A stretch of DNA of 64,000 nucleotides, from positions 89,340 through 153,339 of the forward strand of contig NW_024882990.1 of assembly GCF_019059575.1 (NCBI RefSeq), in the 5' to 3' direction. Positions within the stretch are counted from its first letter, which is position 1, and each line of letters begins with the position of its first letter. Positions 32,493 to 43,342 of the stretch are shown here, piece by piece. The notes below the pieces were generated by a model that was given only the letters and a program-made list of their open reading frames with translations, did no database searches and was not told where the DNA came from. This DNA comes from Amphibalanus amphitrite (lineage: Eukaryota; Arthropoda; Thecostraca; Balanomorpha; Balanidae). A program made the position numbers and the translations under genes.

Positions 32493-33673
32493 TAACCCTC
32501 GCCCCGTTGGGGGGGGGCCATTTTGGCCCCCCCTGTGGTTTTTCCTGAATAGCAAGAAAACGGCGGCGCGCAGCGCCGCCAAATTTTCAGTACCTTCCCG
32601 GGCATCAATTTGACACCTTCACACCAAATTTCAAGTCTTAGGTCACCTTAGGTCAGGAGTTATTGAGGTCAAACTGAGGTCATGTTCGAGCAAAAATGAG
32701 CAAAAAACATGCAAACTTGAAACGCTCACCAAATCTACAGTTATCAAGCAATTTCAAAGTTCTTTATATGGTCTAGTAGACAAAAAGCGGCGCTACAAAA
32801 CTGCTATCTCGGATTTTCAAAATTTTTGGTTTTTGACAAAAAAAAATCAAAAAATTGATTTTTTTAGAAAAAACTTTGAAAAAATCCAAAAATTTTCCGA
32901 ATTTCGAAAAAAAACCGGAATATATGTGATAGTACCAGCGCTCTTCTATATACATACCAAATTTCAGATCGATATCTCGTTTTTTGGCCAAGTTATAGCG
33001 AAAAAACTGTTCAAAAATGATGACGTCAAATTTTTGAACTCAATTTTTAGCAATTCTAGACCACGTACGGCAAAACAAAGACCACCATTGAACTCCCCGT
33101 GACGAGCTGCATCGATTTGATACCCATTTTATGCAAAAATATTAACTTTGAAATTTGACCTAATTTGACCTGACCTTGACCTGACCTTGACCTGACCTTG
33201 ACCAAAACGTGATCTAAGCTGGCCCCAAAGGCTGCCTGACCCATATAATCGCATTTGTCATGTAAAATTGACCATAAAACATGTATCACACGACACTTTC
33301 ATATTGTGACCCCCCGTGACCTGACCTCTGTGACCTGACCTGGTATCAGTGACCTCAAATAGCAAAATATAGGTTTGAAGAACATTTCCCTATCGATGAT
33401 TTTCAATGAAATACATTTTACTCGATTTTACAACGCATTTCTTGAAGTGCCTGTAAACGGTGAAAATTGGACCTTTGACCTGACCTGTGACGTCATCGGT
33501 TTGACCTAGGTCAATAAAATTGGGTCACAAGGTAGTTCCCCGTTGGGGCTATCCAACGCCGTTTACCGCTTGTCGCTATGTTGCGTGGTTCTCGAGATCT
33601 TAGGGGGGGCCAAAATGCCCCCCCCCCCCAACCGGGCGCGTTGCTCGGCAGAGCCCAACGGGGCGCGGGTTAA
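32493..33673. mobile_element. TTAA element, copy 5 (complete, 1181 bp, second subfamily)
   Basis: TTAA at 32493-32496 and 33670-33673. Ends CCCTCGCCCCGTTGGGG and CCCAACGGGGCGCGGG; hairpin cores GCCATTTTGGC (left) and GCCAAAATGC (right). The right end shows the duplicated terminal repeat (ACCGGGCGCGTTGCTCGG then CCCAACGGGGCGCGGG). Contains CCTGACCTTGACCTGACC arrays at 33160-33200. Oriented opposite to copy 4. It abuts a LINE remnant on its right. Confidence 0.85.
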
Positions 33674-33689
33674 AGGTATCGCTTCACGG

Positions 33690-34530
33690 GCTGCGGCGGC
33701 TCGGCGAACTATTCCATTCAGTTTGAGGAACCCAGCAGTGAGGTCATGGGCTGTGTCATAAAAGGTACGCTGTGACACGATCCTACGCCAGCGGCAGAAG
33801 GAGAACTGCTGTACTTACATATGACGCAGGCACCAGCAGCTGACAACTGGGTCGAAACAGGTGGAGGCCAGCCACAGAGGTCATGCTCGTATCACTCACT
33901 CTCCCTTGACGTGCGAGAGGACCAAGGCGCTGACCACGGTTGGCAGAAGTTCACAAGGGATGTGGTGACGCGCGTGGGACAGCCCAATGAGGATACCGTT
34001 GCATTTTTGGACGAGGGCCGATACGTGAGCGTCCCAGGTGAGGTGCTTGTCGAAAACCACGCCAAGGTTCCTCACCGTGGGGCCCTCACGGATCGTGTCC
34101 TCACGGAACCGAATTGAGATGGGATCCAGGCTGCGGCAATTTTGGCGCGAGCCAAAGACGATGAGCTCAATTTTGGCTGTGTTAAGTTTTAAGCCGTTGG
34201 TATGAAACCAGGCATCAAAAGGGTCCAGAATTTGTTCTATAGATAGTGGCGATGAGATGAGGGAGGGAATCTTTTTTGCCAGAAAGTGAATTTGGGTATC
34301 ATCAGCGTACTGCACCACGTGCGCCCCAGGGGCGTAGAGGGGGAGGTCATTGGCAAATATTTGGAACAGGAGCGGGCCGAGCGAGGAGCCTTGGAACACG
34401 CCGATAGGATTGGGTAGAGGATCGGAGAGGACTCGGTTTCCTCGCCCGTCAGTTGTGCATACTGATTGGGTATGGCCACGGAGGTAAGAAGAAAACCAGG
34501 TCGGATCGAAAGAATAGGTTTGAAGTTTGG
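33690..34530 (-). pseudogene. LINE (non-LTR) reverse transcriptase remnant
   Basis: The minus strand gives TWFSSYLRGHTQSVCTTDGR, then GVFQGSSLGPLLFQIFANDL and YADDTQIHFLA (catalytic Y-A-D-D), then GLKLNTAKIELIVFGSR and HLTWDAHVSALVQKCN. These are the palm motifs of a CR1/Jockey-like reverse transcriptase. The frame ends at SALVLSHVKGE with a stop at about 33896; TFYDTAHDLTAGFLKLNGIV in another frame at 33680-33775 is probably its C-terminal part. No endonuclease domain; a dead 5'-truncated copy. Confidence 0.8.
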
Positions 34531-35361
34531 ATGTTAGCTTTGGATCAAAGCTATTAAGTTATAAGCTATGAAGTTTGGATAGTAAGTTATAAGTAGAAGT
34601 TTGGATCAATGCTATTACATATGATAGTGAGCGATCCGAGCTTCTCGTTTTTCTCAAAATAATTATTCTAGCTGATAGCTGAAAAATGTCTTGTTATATC
34701 GCACACGTTCGCAAAATATCGAAGCTATGCCTGTGCTTCCACCTTCAACATATTTGGTGCAACAGAAGGACGCAGACGGAATATATAAAAGCAAATAACT
34801 AGTGATGAAGATATATGATCCCAGAGTGTATGCCATAAACAACGCAACGGCCGGATGCGTGACTTCGCGTCGCGGCAAAATTAATTCATTTACCATCATC
34901 CTGCATTATTTGCGGTCTCACCACGCCTGGGAAACCAACCACCCGGGTCCTTTGCAGGCGCGGCAGAAGCGCTCTAATCTGAGCAGAAAAATCCCCGTTT
35001 TCAGACGACTCCCGTATGCCACTTGTCCTTTCTCAGTGGTATCTTGGGTTGCAGCGGGTGACTCCCGCGCCGCTGATGCAGAAGTGTCAGGTGGCGGACA
35101 CATAGTGCGACAGAGCTAGATGGTCTCTGTCGGCAACAGTGATTCGGCATTGTGTTTCGTTCGTTATGAATATCGATGAAAGTCATGCTGAAAATCCCCG
35201 AAAATGTCATATGCGATGTACAAAAGTCCATTGAACCTTAAATCACCATTTCCGAAATTCTCACACCTGGAAATGAATGACACGGCAATGTCGATCAGGG
35301 GCCGACGCACGGTCCTATATGTTCGCAGCTGGCAAAACACCAACGCGGGCGAGGGTTAACC

Positions 35362-36506
35362 TTAACCCGCGCCGGGCCGTTGCTCCGCGACTTCCGCGCC
35401 GGGACGGGGGGGGGGGGTACCTGAACACCCCCCTTCTAACTCGGCTCCTGGGCCACGTAGCGACACGCAGTAAGCGGCATTCGAAAGAACGGCCAAAATC
35501 AGGACGAAAACACTTCAGTCATTTTTTAGGTCAGGTCCAAAGGTCAGGTGACCAGAGGTCACCAAATGTAAAATGTTGGCTATTTCAACATTTTGGAATC
35601 TGCCAATGACTAACTCGGGAACCGATAGAGCTACAGCGCCGCAGAAAAGCGTATTCGATAGCTCTTTTAACGGTCTTTCGCTAATATGTCCTTAGATTTG
35701 ACCTCAGGTCAACGGTTTTGCCTCCAGAGGGCAAAAACTCCAAACATAGCCGTTTTTACGAAAAGTGTTTTTCGGCAATAACTTTTGGTTCAAAAGTGAC
35801 ACGACATTTATTTTGCTAGCATCGTGTTCCTCTCGTCGAGGCACGTCGAATGAACTATAATTTGACCTTAAAAAGTCAACTTGAAAATTTGACCTCCGGT
35901 CAAGGTCATGACCTGACCGGAGAAGGTCATGTTGCATATCAGTCGATCCGCATCGTCGAGCCGAACACATCTAAGGTGTTTTCATCGCTCTAGCATGCCT
36001 CTATCAGAAGTTATTAGCGAAAACTGTTAAAAACTATTCGTGACCTGAGATGACCTTTGGGGACATAACGAGAGGTCACAGTTGCCATTTTTCGGTTCAG
36101 TGTTTTGATTTTACCTGCATCTCAATGTTTGAGTGTGTCTAGAATGGCGTTCGTGCAAAACAGACGCTTTTCAATTTTCTCCCATTGACTTATAATGGAG
36201 AGGCCGCAAAATTGACCTGACCTTAGGTCACCGGTATCAAAATTCCGAGGTAAACATTTTATAGATACTGGTACTCTTATCAATCGCTGAAAGTTTCAAG
36301 GCAATCGTTCAGTCGGTGTAGCTAGGACGAGCATTCTTATTTTTTCTGAAGTGTGGTCACTTGGCGTGACCTGGTGACCTGACCTTGAGCGACCTGGGTC
36401 TGACATTTTTAGAACATGTGCGAAAAAGATGCCGCCGTTTTTAAGATATCTGCGAAAAACCGCAGGGGGTGGGGTGTTCAAACACCCCCGGCCCGGCGCG
36501 GGTTAA
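35362..36506. mobile_element. TTAA element, copy 6 (complete, 1145 bp)
   Basis: TTAA at 35362-35365 and 36503-36506. Ends CCCGCGCCGGGCCG / GGCCCGGCGCGGG. Hairpins GGGGGTACCTGAACACCCCC (left) and GGGGTGTTCAAACACCCC (right). Left end carries a second terminal-repeat copy (CCGCGCCGGGACGGGG). Same subfamily and orientation as copy 1 (ACTCGGCTCCTGGGCCACGT near the left). It starts two bases after the right end of the 5.2-kb interval. Confidence 0.85.
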
Positions 36507-36850
36507 CACATTTCAAGCACAGTTCGAATCACAAAATGCTACGCAACATGTCAACGTATTTCAACATTCGTATTTGGTGGCAGGTCACGTGACTCTTGAC
36601 CCGTGAGCATCTAATATTAGCCGTATGTACAAATTAGCCAGCTGTCTAGACGTTGTGTGCAGCCGATTTTTTTTGCTCGCTGAGTGGGCCTATCGCATCC
36701 AGGTGCTTGTGCGGCCATGGCGATGAGAGAACTGCAAACTAATAGGACTGGACGGTGCTGATTGGGATAGGCCGCGCCCCGCGGTTTTCGGTTCCGTTTG
36801 TTCCTGGCGGTGATGGACTATCGGGGCGCCGGCACTCTGTCGGCCGCTGG

Positions 36851-37409
36851 CGACTGTATGGGGACGATATGGCGGCAGTATGGGGACGATATGGCGACAG
36901 TATGGGGACGATATGGCGGCAGTATGGCGACAGTATGTATGGGACAGTATGGGACATATGGCGACAGCTCGTGCCTCGTGGACAGCAGTATGTGATAATA
37001 GTCATTTAAGTAGCGATATTGGGACAATATGGGTCGGTATGGGGACAGTATGGTGACAGTATGGTGACGGCATGGGATAGTATGGCGACACTATTGCGAC
37101 AGTATGTCGACAGTTCGGGGACAGTATGGTGACAGTGTGGGACAGTATGGGGCAGTGTAGCGACAGAACGGGACAGTAGTGACATATGACATTGTACGGG
37201 ACAATGTGCCGACAGTTTGGGACAATATGGCAACAATATGGCGACAATATGGGACAATATGAGGCAGTATGTGATGGCAGGGATATTATGGGACTGTATG
37301 GGACGGTATGGGGACAATATGGGGACAGTACAGCGACAGTGCAGGATGGTACGGAACAATGCGGTACAGTACGAGACGGCTCTTTACGAGACGGGACGGT
37401 GCGAGACAA
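36851..37409. repeat. Degenerate GGGACAGTATGG minisatellite
   Basis: Irregular tandem units of about 10-12 bp (GGGACAATATGG, GCGACAGTATGG, GGGACGATATGG), interrupted at about 36962-37018. Met/Gly/Asp/Tyr-rich frames on the plus strand and Ser/Pro/Tyr-rich frames on the minus strand are by-products. Confidence 0.92.
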
Positions 37410-37421
37410 CTTAGGTAAATT

Positions 37422-37467
37422 CATAGACCTCTGTACACCAGGGGTCTATTGTGTACAGAGGTCTATG
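37422..37467. repeat. Perfect 17-bp stem hairpin
   Basis: CATAGACCTCTGTACAC (37422-37438) and GTGTACAGAGGTCTATG (37451-37467) with a 12-base loop, at the edge of the minisatellite. Confidence 0.8.
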
Positions 37468-37736
37468 GTTAATTACAAGGCGACAGTATGACCGACGGTA
37501 CGGGACGCGTATCGGGAAAATACGGCACTTTTTGACATGTGAACGGCCATCGAAGCTTGCGCTGGCTTTTCAGTTAAAGTTGATATTCGTGGAACTTATT
37601 AACGATAATTAAAATTGAAATCACAAAGCGACAACGTTAGAAATAACAACATTCAACCTACATACACGGGCATATTTGATCAGCAGCAATGATCCACGCT
37701 TCACTGCTTAGTCTTCCGTAACAAGTCTCGTACTTA

Positions 37737-39094
37737 TACAGGGTGTCCCAGAATTACCCGGACATTTATTTTCTTGCTAAAAGTACGATTGCGCTCGATT
37801 CTAATGATATACAAGCATCATACTTTCATAAGATATCCCTTAGCTATCGAGCTTGGGGACTGTGTGCTTTTGGTGACCGGTAACGACTTGAGTCAAGTAT
37901 TATCCAGAGTCAAGTAAGAGTAGTCCTTTTCCGTTTTCAGCTTAAGCCACTAATAGGCAACCATGGTGAATCAACTCCCGTTTTCAACTTTGTAAACGGA
38001 CTTTCGGCATGGTTTTTGCTGGAGAGCTTCAGCAGCTCATCTGCAAGCAGTTAGGATTGAGCAAAGCGCAATTATATTAGCTAACAAAGCCAGAGAGAGC
38101 CAGAGATAAACCTGATTGACAAGCTTGGGCTCGGCCAAAAAGGGCCATGCACCAGTTGTCAAACGGGTGGTTGCTTGTCATGGACAACAAACGTCACTGA
38201 TCTAGCTAAAAACTAGCTAAACGATAGATCAGGATTATCTGAAGAACATCAGTCTACTTTCCACCACTATCTTCGCAAAATTTTGGAATTTGGGGTCCCT
38301 CGCCTGAAAAATATGCGAAAACTTCGGGAAAAGCAGCGAAAATCACTACAATTCATCCCAAAAAATATAACATATACAACAAAAAATTATATTGAAGCAC
38401 ACTTTGTGGTCTAACGAAGGTATGCTGTCATTTGAACCGCCCGAAAAAGGCGTGTGTGAACGTCAGATGGCTACAACGCCCCAACAGCAGAGACGGCCAG
38501 GCACCCGTCGAAAATCAAATTGTGAGACATTTTGAGCCACCGTGCACTCATTCGGCTTGATATGATGGCCCAACGATAGCCGTTAGCACAGAGTACTACT
38601 GCGGTAATATTCTACCAGTACAAAAACTGGATGCCGTGAACCAAACGGCCATGAACGGGTTTGTTTTGGAAACCAAATCTGTTGGAAGCCAAAGGTCCCG
38701 CCATGTTCAGACATGGAGCTTCTCCACTTCAGATGTAAAAAACGCGGCAAAAGTGGTGTAGGCAGCAATTTTTGTTTTGGGGGATAATGCCTTATGACCT
38801 GGGAACACTTTGATGTTAAGTTTATTTTATATGATCGTATTATCATCCGGCAACAGGTCAAAGAAAACAGGCCTTCGCCCAATTTCGGGAGAGCCGTAAA
38901 ACAACTGAGACCAGCAATGGCTGGCATTTTCAATCATTGTCGGCTGATCTTGTAACAAGCGTATCTATTGCATGTGCTATTTCACAGCCACCCTAGTTGA
39001 CTATATAGGACGATAAAAAGAAAAAAGCGCAATCATGTTTGCCTTATTTTATACGCTAATTAACAATGTCCGGGTAATTCTGGGACACCCTGTA
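37737..39094 (+). mobile_element. Dead mariner-like element with perfect termini (1358 bp)
   Basis: Perfect 28-bp inverted repeats at 37739-37766 and 39065-39092 (start CAGGGTGTCCCAGAATTACC), each flanked by TA. The plus strand holds transposase debris: GLSKAQLY, HQLSNGW, a region around 38400-38460 like the V-W-G block, and EYYCGNILPVQKLDAVNQTA then HVQTWSF. Many stops and frameshifts. Inactive as a source of transposase, but its intact ends could have been mobilised in trans. Confidence 0.85.
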
Positions 39095-40137
39095 GTTTCT
39101 TGCGCAACGTTCGCCTTGGCTCCGGAGAACTCCGAGAAAATGTCACCTGTTGATTGCTATCCTTGCTGCGCAGTTCTCTTATTGCCTCTTCCCTCAGTCG
39201 ACTTCCACCCGCGGCAAGATCTGTTGATCAGTTGATCATTGCTGTCGCAGGCAACAGGTCTCTCGAGCATTGATCGAACTGCTGAGATGCGTGTACGCTC
39301 CGGAAATTGAATCCTCGGAACTAAGGCGCCGCGAGGAAATCTGTGGTGTCGCCGGGATTGCAGCCTGTGTGTCACAGTGTGTGTCTGTCACTACAAAGTA
39401 CGGTATGCTTGTATCTCGTTTTGTCTAATGTCATCTTCATTCTAAGAGTCATTTTAAAATAGCACCGACTTTGTTCAGATAATGGTTTGGAGCAATGCGG
39501 TTCAACTCGGCGTTGTGCCTCGAAACAAAGCTCACTTCAGCATTCGAGTTTCCTTTGTACGTGACGTAAGCGTGGACATCTGAGGGTGCCCGAACCTGTC
39601 TCGTTGGCTCTCAGAACGAGTCGACCCGTGTTTGTTATCCTCTTCCCAATTGTGCTGGAGCACTTAGATGTCATCCAACTGTGAGTCAGTGACGGCACAA
39701 CACCCTCTGGATATATCCACAGTCACCAACAGATGTTTGAAGTTCGCGGCTAGGGCGTGGGACAAAGGCTGGATGTGTTTATCTTTCATCGAGTTATTTT
39801 GATGTTTGTAATGTATGTAATGTAATGTAATGTACGTACATAATGTAATGTAATAACGTATTACATCATCAGACACCCCAATCGTGCCGTCGAGGCGTTT
39901 TTTTTTTTTTTTGCAGCCATAGTCTCTAAAGTTGATTCTTGATATGCTCAATGGGGGGGGGGGGAGGTCATGTCTATATTTGCCATTTTTTATCATCCAC
40001 TTTACATTTTCATCCGTTCTATTTCTTGACTTTTGATTCGTAGAACCACACTGCCGTAAATTATTTCATATGTTCAATCATAAACAATGATATAATATGA
40101 TGCAATAAAATGCCATAATGCAGGTCTACCCTCCCAG
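39095..40137. other. Intergenic, nothing recognised beyond simple repeats
   Basis: No supported exon. The only structure seen is the ATGTA tract, poly-T and a G-run at 39953-39963. Confidence 0.5.
39805..39915. repeat. (ATGTA)n tract and poly-T
   Basis: TGTAATGTAATGTAATGTAC units at 39808-39865 and about 15 T at 39898-39913. Confidence 0.8.
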
Positions 40138-40256
40138 GCGACCTCTGTGACCCCGCCGCCACCACCGCTACCATCGACACCGTCCCTCACCCGACCCTGT
40201 GGGCGTCATCTGTAGCTGACAATGCCTCTCTGGCCGGCGAAGAAATGCCGTGCTGA
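40138..40256 (+). CDS. Weak candidate terminal exon, unassigned
   Basis: After acceptor ctaccctcccag the frame reads DLCDPAATTATIDTVPHPTL then WASSVADNASLAGEEMPC and TGA. Natural-looking composition but short, with no family match and no partner exon. Confidence 0.2.
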
Positions 40257-40784
40257 CAGCCCCACTATGGCACAATGGCATCGGCCACTCCAGCCGCAAA
40301 AGTGGGACGATGGCCGGTGACATAACTCTAGCGACCCCAGTGGAGGACCTGATGTGACAGGGAGGACACAGGGTTCAGCGCCGGGGCCTGGACAAGGAAG
40401 GGTATGTTACTATGAGATGATACTTTTATTATATCATTTATTGTTGAAGACTGTGTTCTGAGCAGGGTACTGAGAAATTGCGGCTTGAACTGCCCTGCAA
40501 ATGTTCCATGGCATAGTTAACGCTTTGAAGACCAATCCAAAGCACACCTAAATAACAGGCAACACTCCAAGACTGGCTCATTTTTACTCGTAGGTCTTAA
40601 AATAGCAGGCATGAGATGTTTTCTGTTTTTATTTTATTACTGTGTTAATAGTCTCGACAAATGATTGACAGATGCTTGACAGACAGTCTCTGACAGTCTT
40701 TCTGTGCTCGTAACATAGACCCTAGTCTAAATAATGTCGTAACCTCCACATCCATTCTTAGCGTGACCTTGTCCGATATCGACC

Positions 40785-40872
40785 GACTGACCGATCGACC
40801 TATACCGGCCGACCTAACCTGTACCGACCGACCGACCGACCTAACCTACCCGACCCGACCGACCGACCTCAG
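40785..40872. repeat. (CCGA)n / CGACC-rich tract
   Basis: Imperfect CCGACCGA units with CTAACCT interruptions. Confidence 0.8.
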
Positions 40873-41098
40873 TCAGAAAAAGTGTGTGTACGAGTGCGTA
40901 GGTGTGTACTACATACAACCCCAGCCCATTGTGCACGCCCATCTGGCGCAGCAATTGTCCGTGTTGATAGCAGGCAGATTTCCAGAAATGTCCCTAAAAG
41001 CGGAGCCCATGGGCACAATGGGTGGAATACAAAGCCGAGCTATTACGGCGTCTGCTTTTGAAAGGCTGGTCCGGTCTTTTGTTTCCGGGGAAATCTTG

Positions 41099-41339
<241 letters not shown>

Positions 41340-42073
41340 GGCCACCATCTCCGGAGCCACTGCAACCGTTGGACCACCCACAGAAGACATGTCGCTATCT
41401 GCGGGAGCGTGGTTTCAAATCGGGACCTGCCTCAGGCGCCGCCCGCCGCTCCACCAGTGACGTCACTGGATAGGATTTGTGGTCCACTGTGGTCATCGCC
41501 AGCGGCCGCCCTGGAAAAATATCCGGTCAGATATATGAAATAATGGTGGAATGCGTCTTCATGGCTCGGTATAAAACAATGTAAAAAAGGCTTCCTGGCT
41601 GGGCATTTAGATAGCTATTTTAGGGGAAGCGTGAGGGGTTTGGATAGGCTGGTTTTGATGAAAAAAGGACGGCTGGTCAATTGCCTTTCCTCACGGGCAA
41701 TGCACATATGACTGGACTTCATGACAGCACACAGATGCACGTAGCTATAGGTAGGTAAATTGGTAGCTTGGCTAGGTAGCTACTGTTCTCTAGCCTCCGT
41801 GGGTAGGGCCACTAAACTTGACCGCTTTAGCCCACATGTGCTTTGAAAACTAATAGCCATTTAGCATATATCCAAGTTTGAGCTCTGTATTACTAATTTG
41901 ATCCAAAGATTCCGATATTTAAAACGGGCTAATTGTTTTCATATCCGAGATGCAGTAAGTAGCTCACTTGGAATGAGTCGATGTGTTTTGAGGTGCTGCC
42001 ACTAGATGGCAGTAATGGCCCAGCCGCCAGGGGACAGCAGCGAAGCTTGGTTGCTTCCAACCAGGCTGCTTGT

Positions 42074-42214
42074 AGACTCAGGGCTGCGGAGTGCGGAGTC
42101 ACTGAGTAGGAGTCGGAGTCGGTCAGAGTCGACAGTTCTAGCCGGAGACGGAGTTGTTTTTTGGAAGCTGGAATCAGGTCGGAGTCATTAAAGTTTCGCC
42201 GACTCCGCAGTCCA
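42074..42214. mobile_element. MITE-like sequence with GGGCTGCGGAGT ends
   Basis: AGGGCTGCGGAGTGCGGAGT at the left and GACTCCGCAGTCC at the right are inverted, with GGAGTCGGAGTCGG repeats inside. Resembles widespread short GGAGTCGG MITEs. Target duplication not seen. Confidence 0.45.
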
Positions 42215-42606
42215 GCTTATATGGGTTGACAGCAGGGAGACGGACTGAGGCTGCAGATTGTCTAAAAGTGCGCCCTCGGACGCACTTATAGCGGGCCACC
42301 GTTCCGTGCTTCTATCCTCAGGATACTGAAATCCTTCTCCTCCACGCCGCAACCCCCTCCGGGCTGGACAGGCAACTTTATCTCATGCGGGCTGGGCTGC
42401 TCCCTTGGAGCGGCACCGCTGCTCCCGAGGGAGCGCACCCCGTAGCCGGGTGCAGTGAGTACTGAGTACCTTGGGGCTGGGTGGCCTTCGCCGACTCCGC
42501 AGTCCAGCTTATATGGGTTGACAGCAGGGAGACGGACTGAGGCTGCAGATTGTCTAAAAGTGCGCCCTCGGACGCACTTATAGCGGGCCACCGTTCCGTG
42601 CTTCTA
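42195..42606. repeat. Two identical 120-bp direct repeats, 292 bp apart
   Basis: 42195-42314 and 42487-42606 appear identical and include the right MITE end plus a stem AAGTGCG/CGCACTT. The 172-bp spacer (42315-42486) is unrelated to what follows the second copy. Confidence 0.85.
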
Positions 42607-42729
42607 GGCTCAGCCCCGGTGACTCACTAGGGTGCCTGCCCAGACCAATGTCTCCCCCTATATCCTATCATCCTCCCGGCTGGTCTCATTGGACCGAAAG
42701 CGCCTAGCCCAACAAAACAAAACAAAAAC
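42591..42729 (+). mobile_element. Short retroposon with (AACAA)n tail
   Basis: Flanked by the 12-bp direct repeat TATAGCGGGCCA (42579-42590 and 42730-42741), with an A-rich tail CCAACAAAACAAAACAAAAA. Fits a SINE or 5'-truncated LINE copy of about 139 bp. Confidence 0.6.
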
Positions 42730-43244
42730 TATAGCGGGCCAGCCGATGCTGAAAGGGCAGCTATAGCCTATAATACTTAATTCGAGAGTCGAGAGTTCGT
42801 ATCTATCTATGCATTGATACCTATATGCGTACTGTTAAAATCGGGCCCTGAAATGAGACGACTATAGCCGTTATTCCTTGTGGCCGCCGGTATCGGTGAA
42901 CTACCTGTATACACATCAAGGTGGACGATTGTTATGAAGCTTTCAACAAATCAAAAGGGTTTCAATATGTGCATGCAAAATATCCTACCAAGAAAATGTT
43001 GATTTTTTGCATCGGTGACCTAACACAAATCATTTCCGCTTCTTTCCTTTAGTAAGTCTAATTTAAACCAGGAATAGTTTTGATATTTTTCCATGTAATG
43101 CTAAGTGCCACTTTAACAACTTTGCTTAAAAACACTGTTATGTTATTGTTAAAAACATATTTCATGTATTTTATTATTGCAAGCCTTTCAATGACTGAAT
43201 AATTGGAAGCTGCACCAAAATAACAGCCAAACGTGCCATTCCAG

Positions 43245-43342
43245 CTGTATGAAGACTTTCAGGCGATTGCGAGCGACCACATCTCGGCGGCGACCATCAC
43301 TGGCACGGAAGTACTGAACGCCGAGAGCTGGGGGCGATCGAT
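43245..43342 (+). CDS. Candidate internal exon, unassigned
   Basis: Acceptor ccattccag and donor GTGAGG bound a frame reading LYEDFQAIASDHISAATITG then TEVLNAESWGRS. Unspliced, it would stop at 43344-43346. The composition looks coding; the family is not recognised and its phase does not match the exon-like ORF at 31628. Confidence 0.35.

Larger units (their letters stand above)
30114..35359. mobile_element. 5.2-kb interval bounded by 35-bp inverted repeats (composite TTAA element)
   Basis: Left end CTAACCCTCGCCCGTATTGG (from 30114) and right end CCAACGCGGGCGAGGGTTAA (to 35359) belong to inverted repeats 30118-30152 and 35321-35355 that match at 32 of 35 positions. The right border is a TTAA and the left is CTAA. 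Inside are two complete short TTAA elements (30589-31590, 32493-33673), LINE pieces, a hammerhead-like Penelope relic and an exon-like ORF. Either an older large TTAA element hit by later insertions, or a chance pair of related ends. No transposase recognised. Confidence 0.5.

Noticed and set aside
36851-37409. CRISPR-like array
   Set aside because: Units vary in length and sequence with no spacers, and the genome is eukaryotic.
36755-37491. Tyr/Gly/Met-rich repeat protein frames
   Set aside because: By-products of the GGGACAGTATGG minisatellite on both strands.
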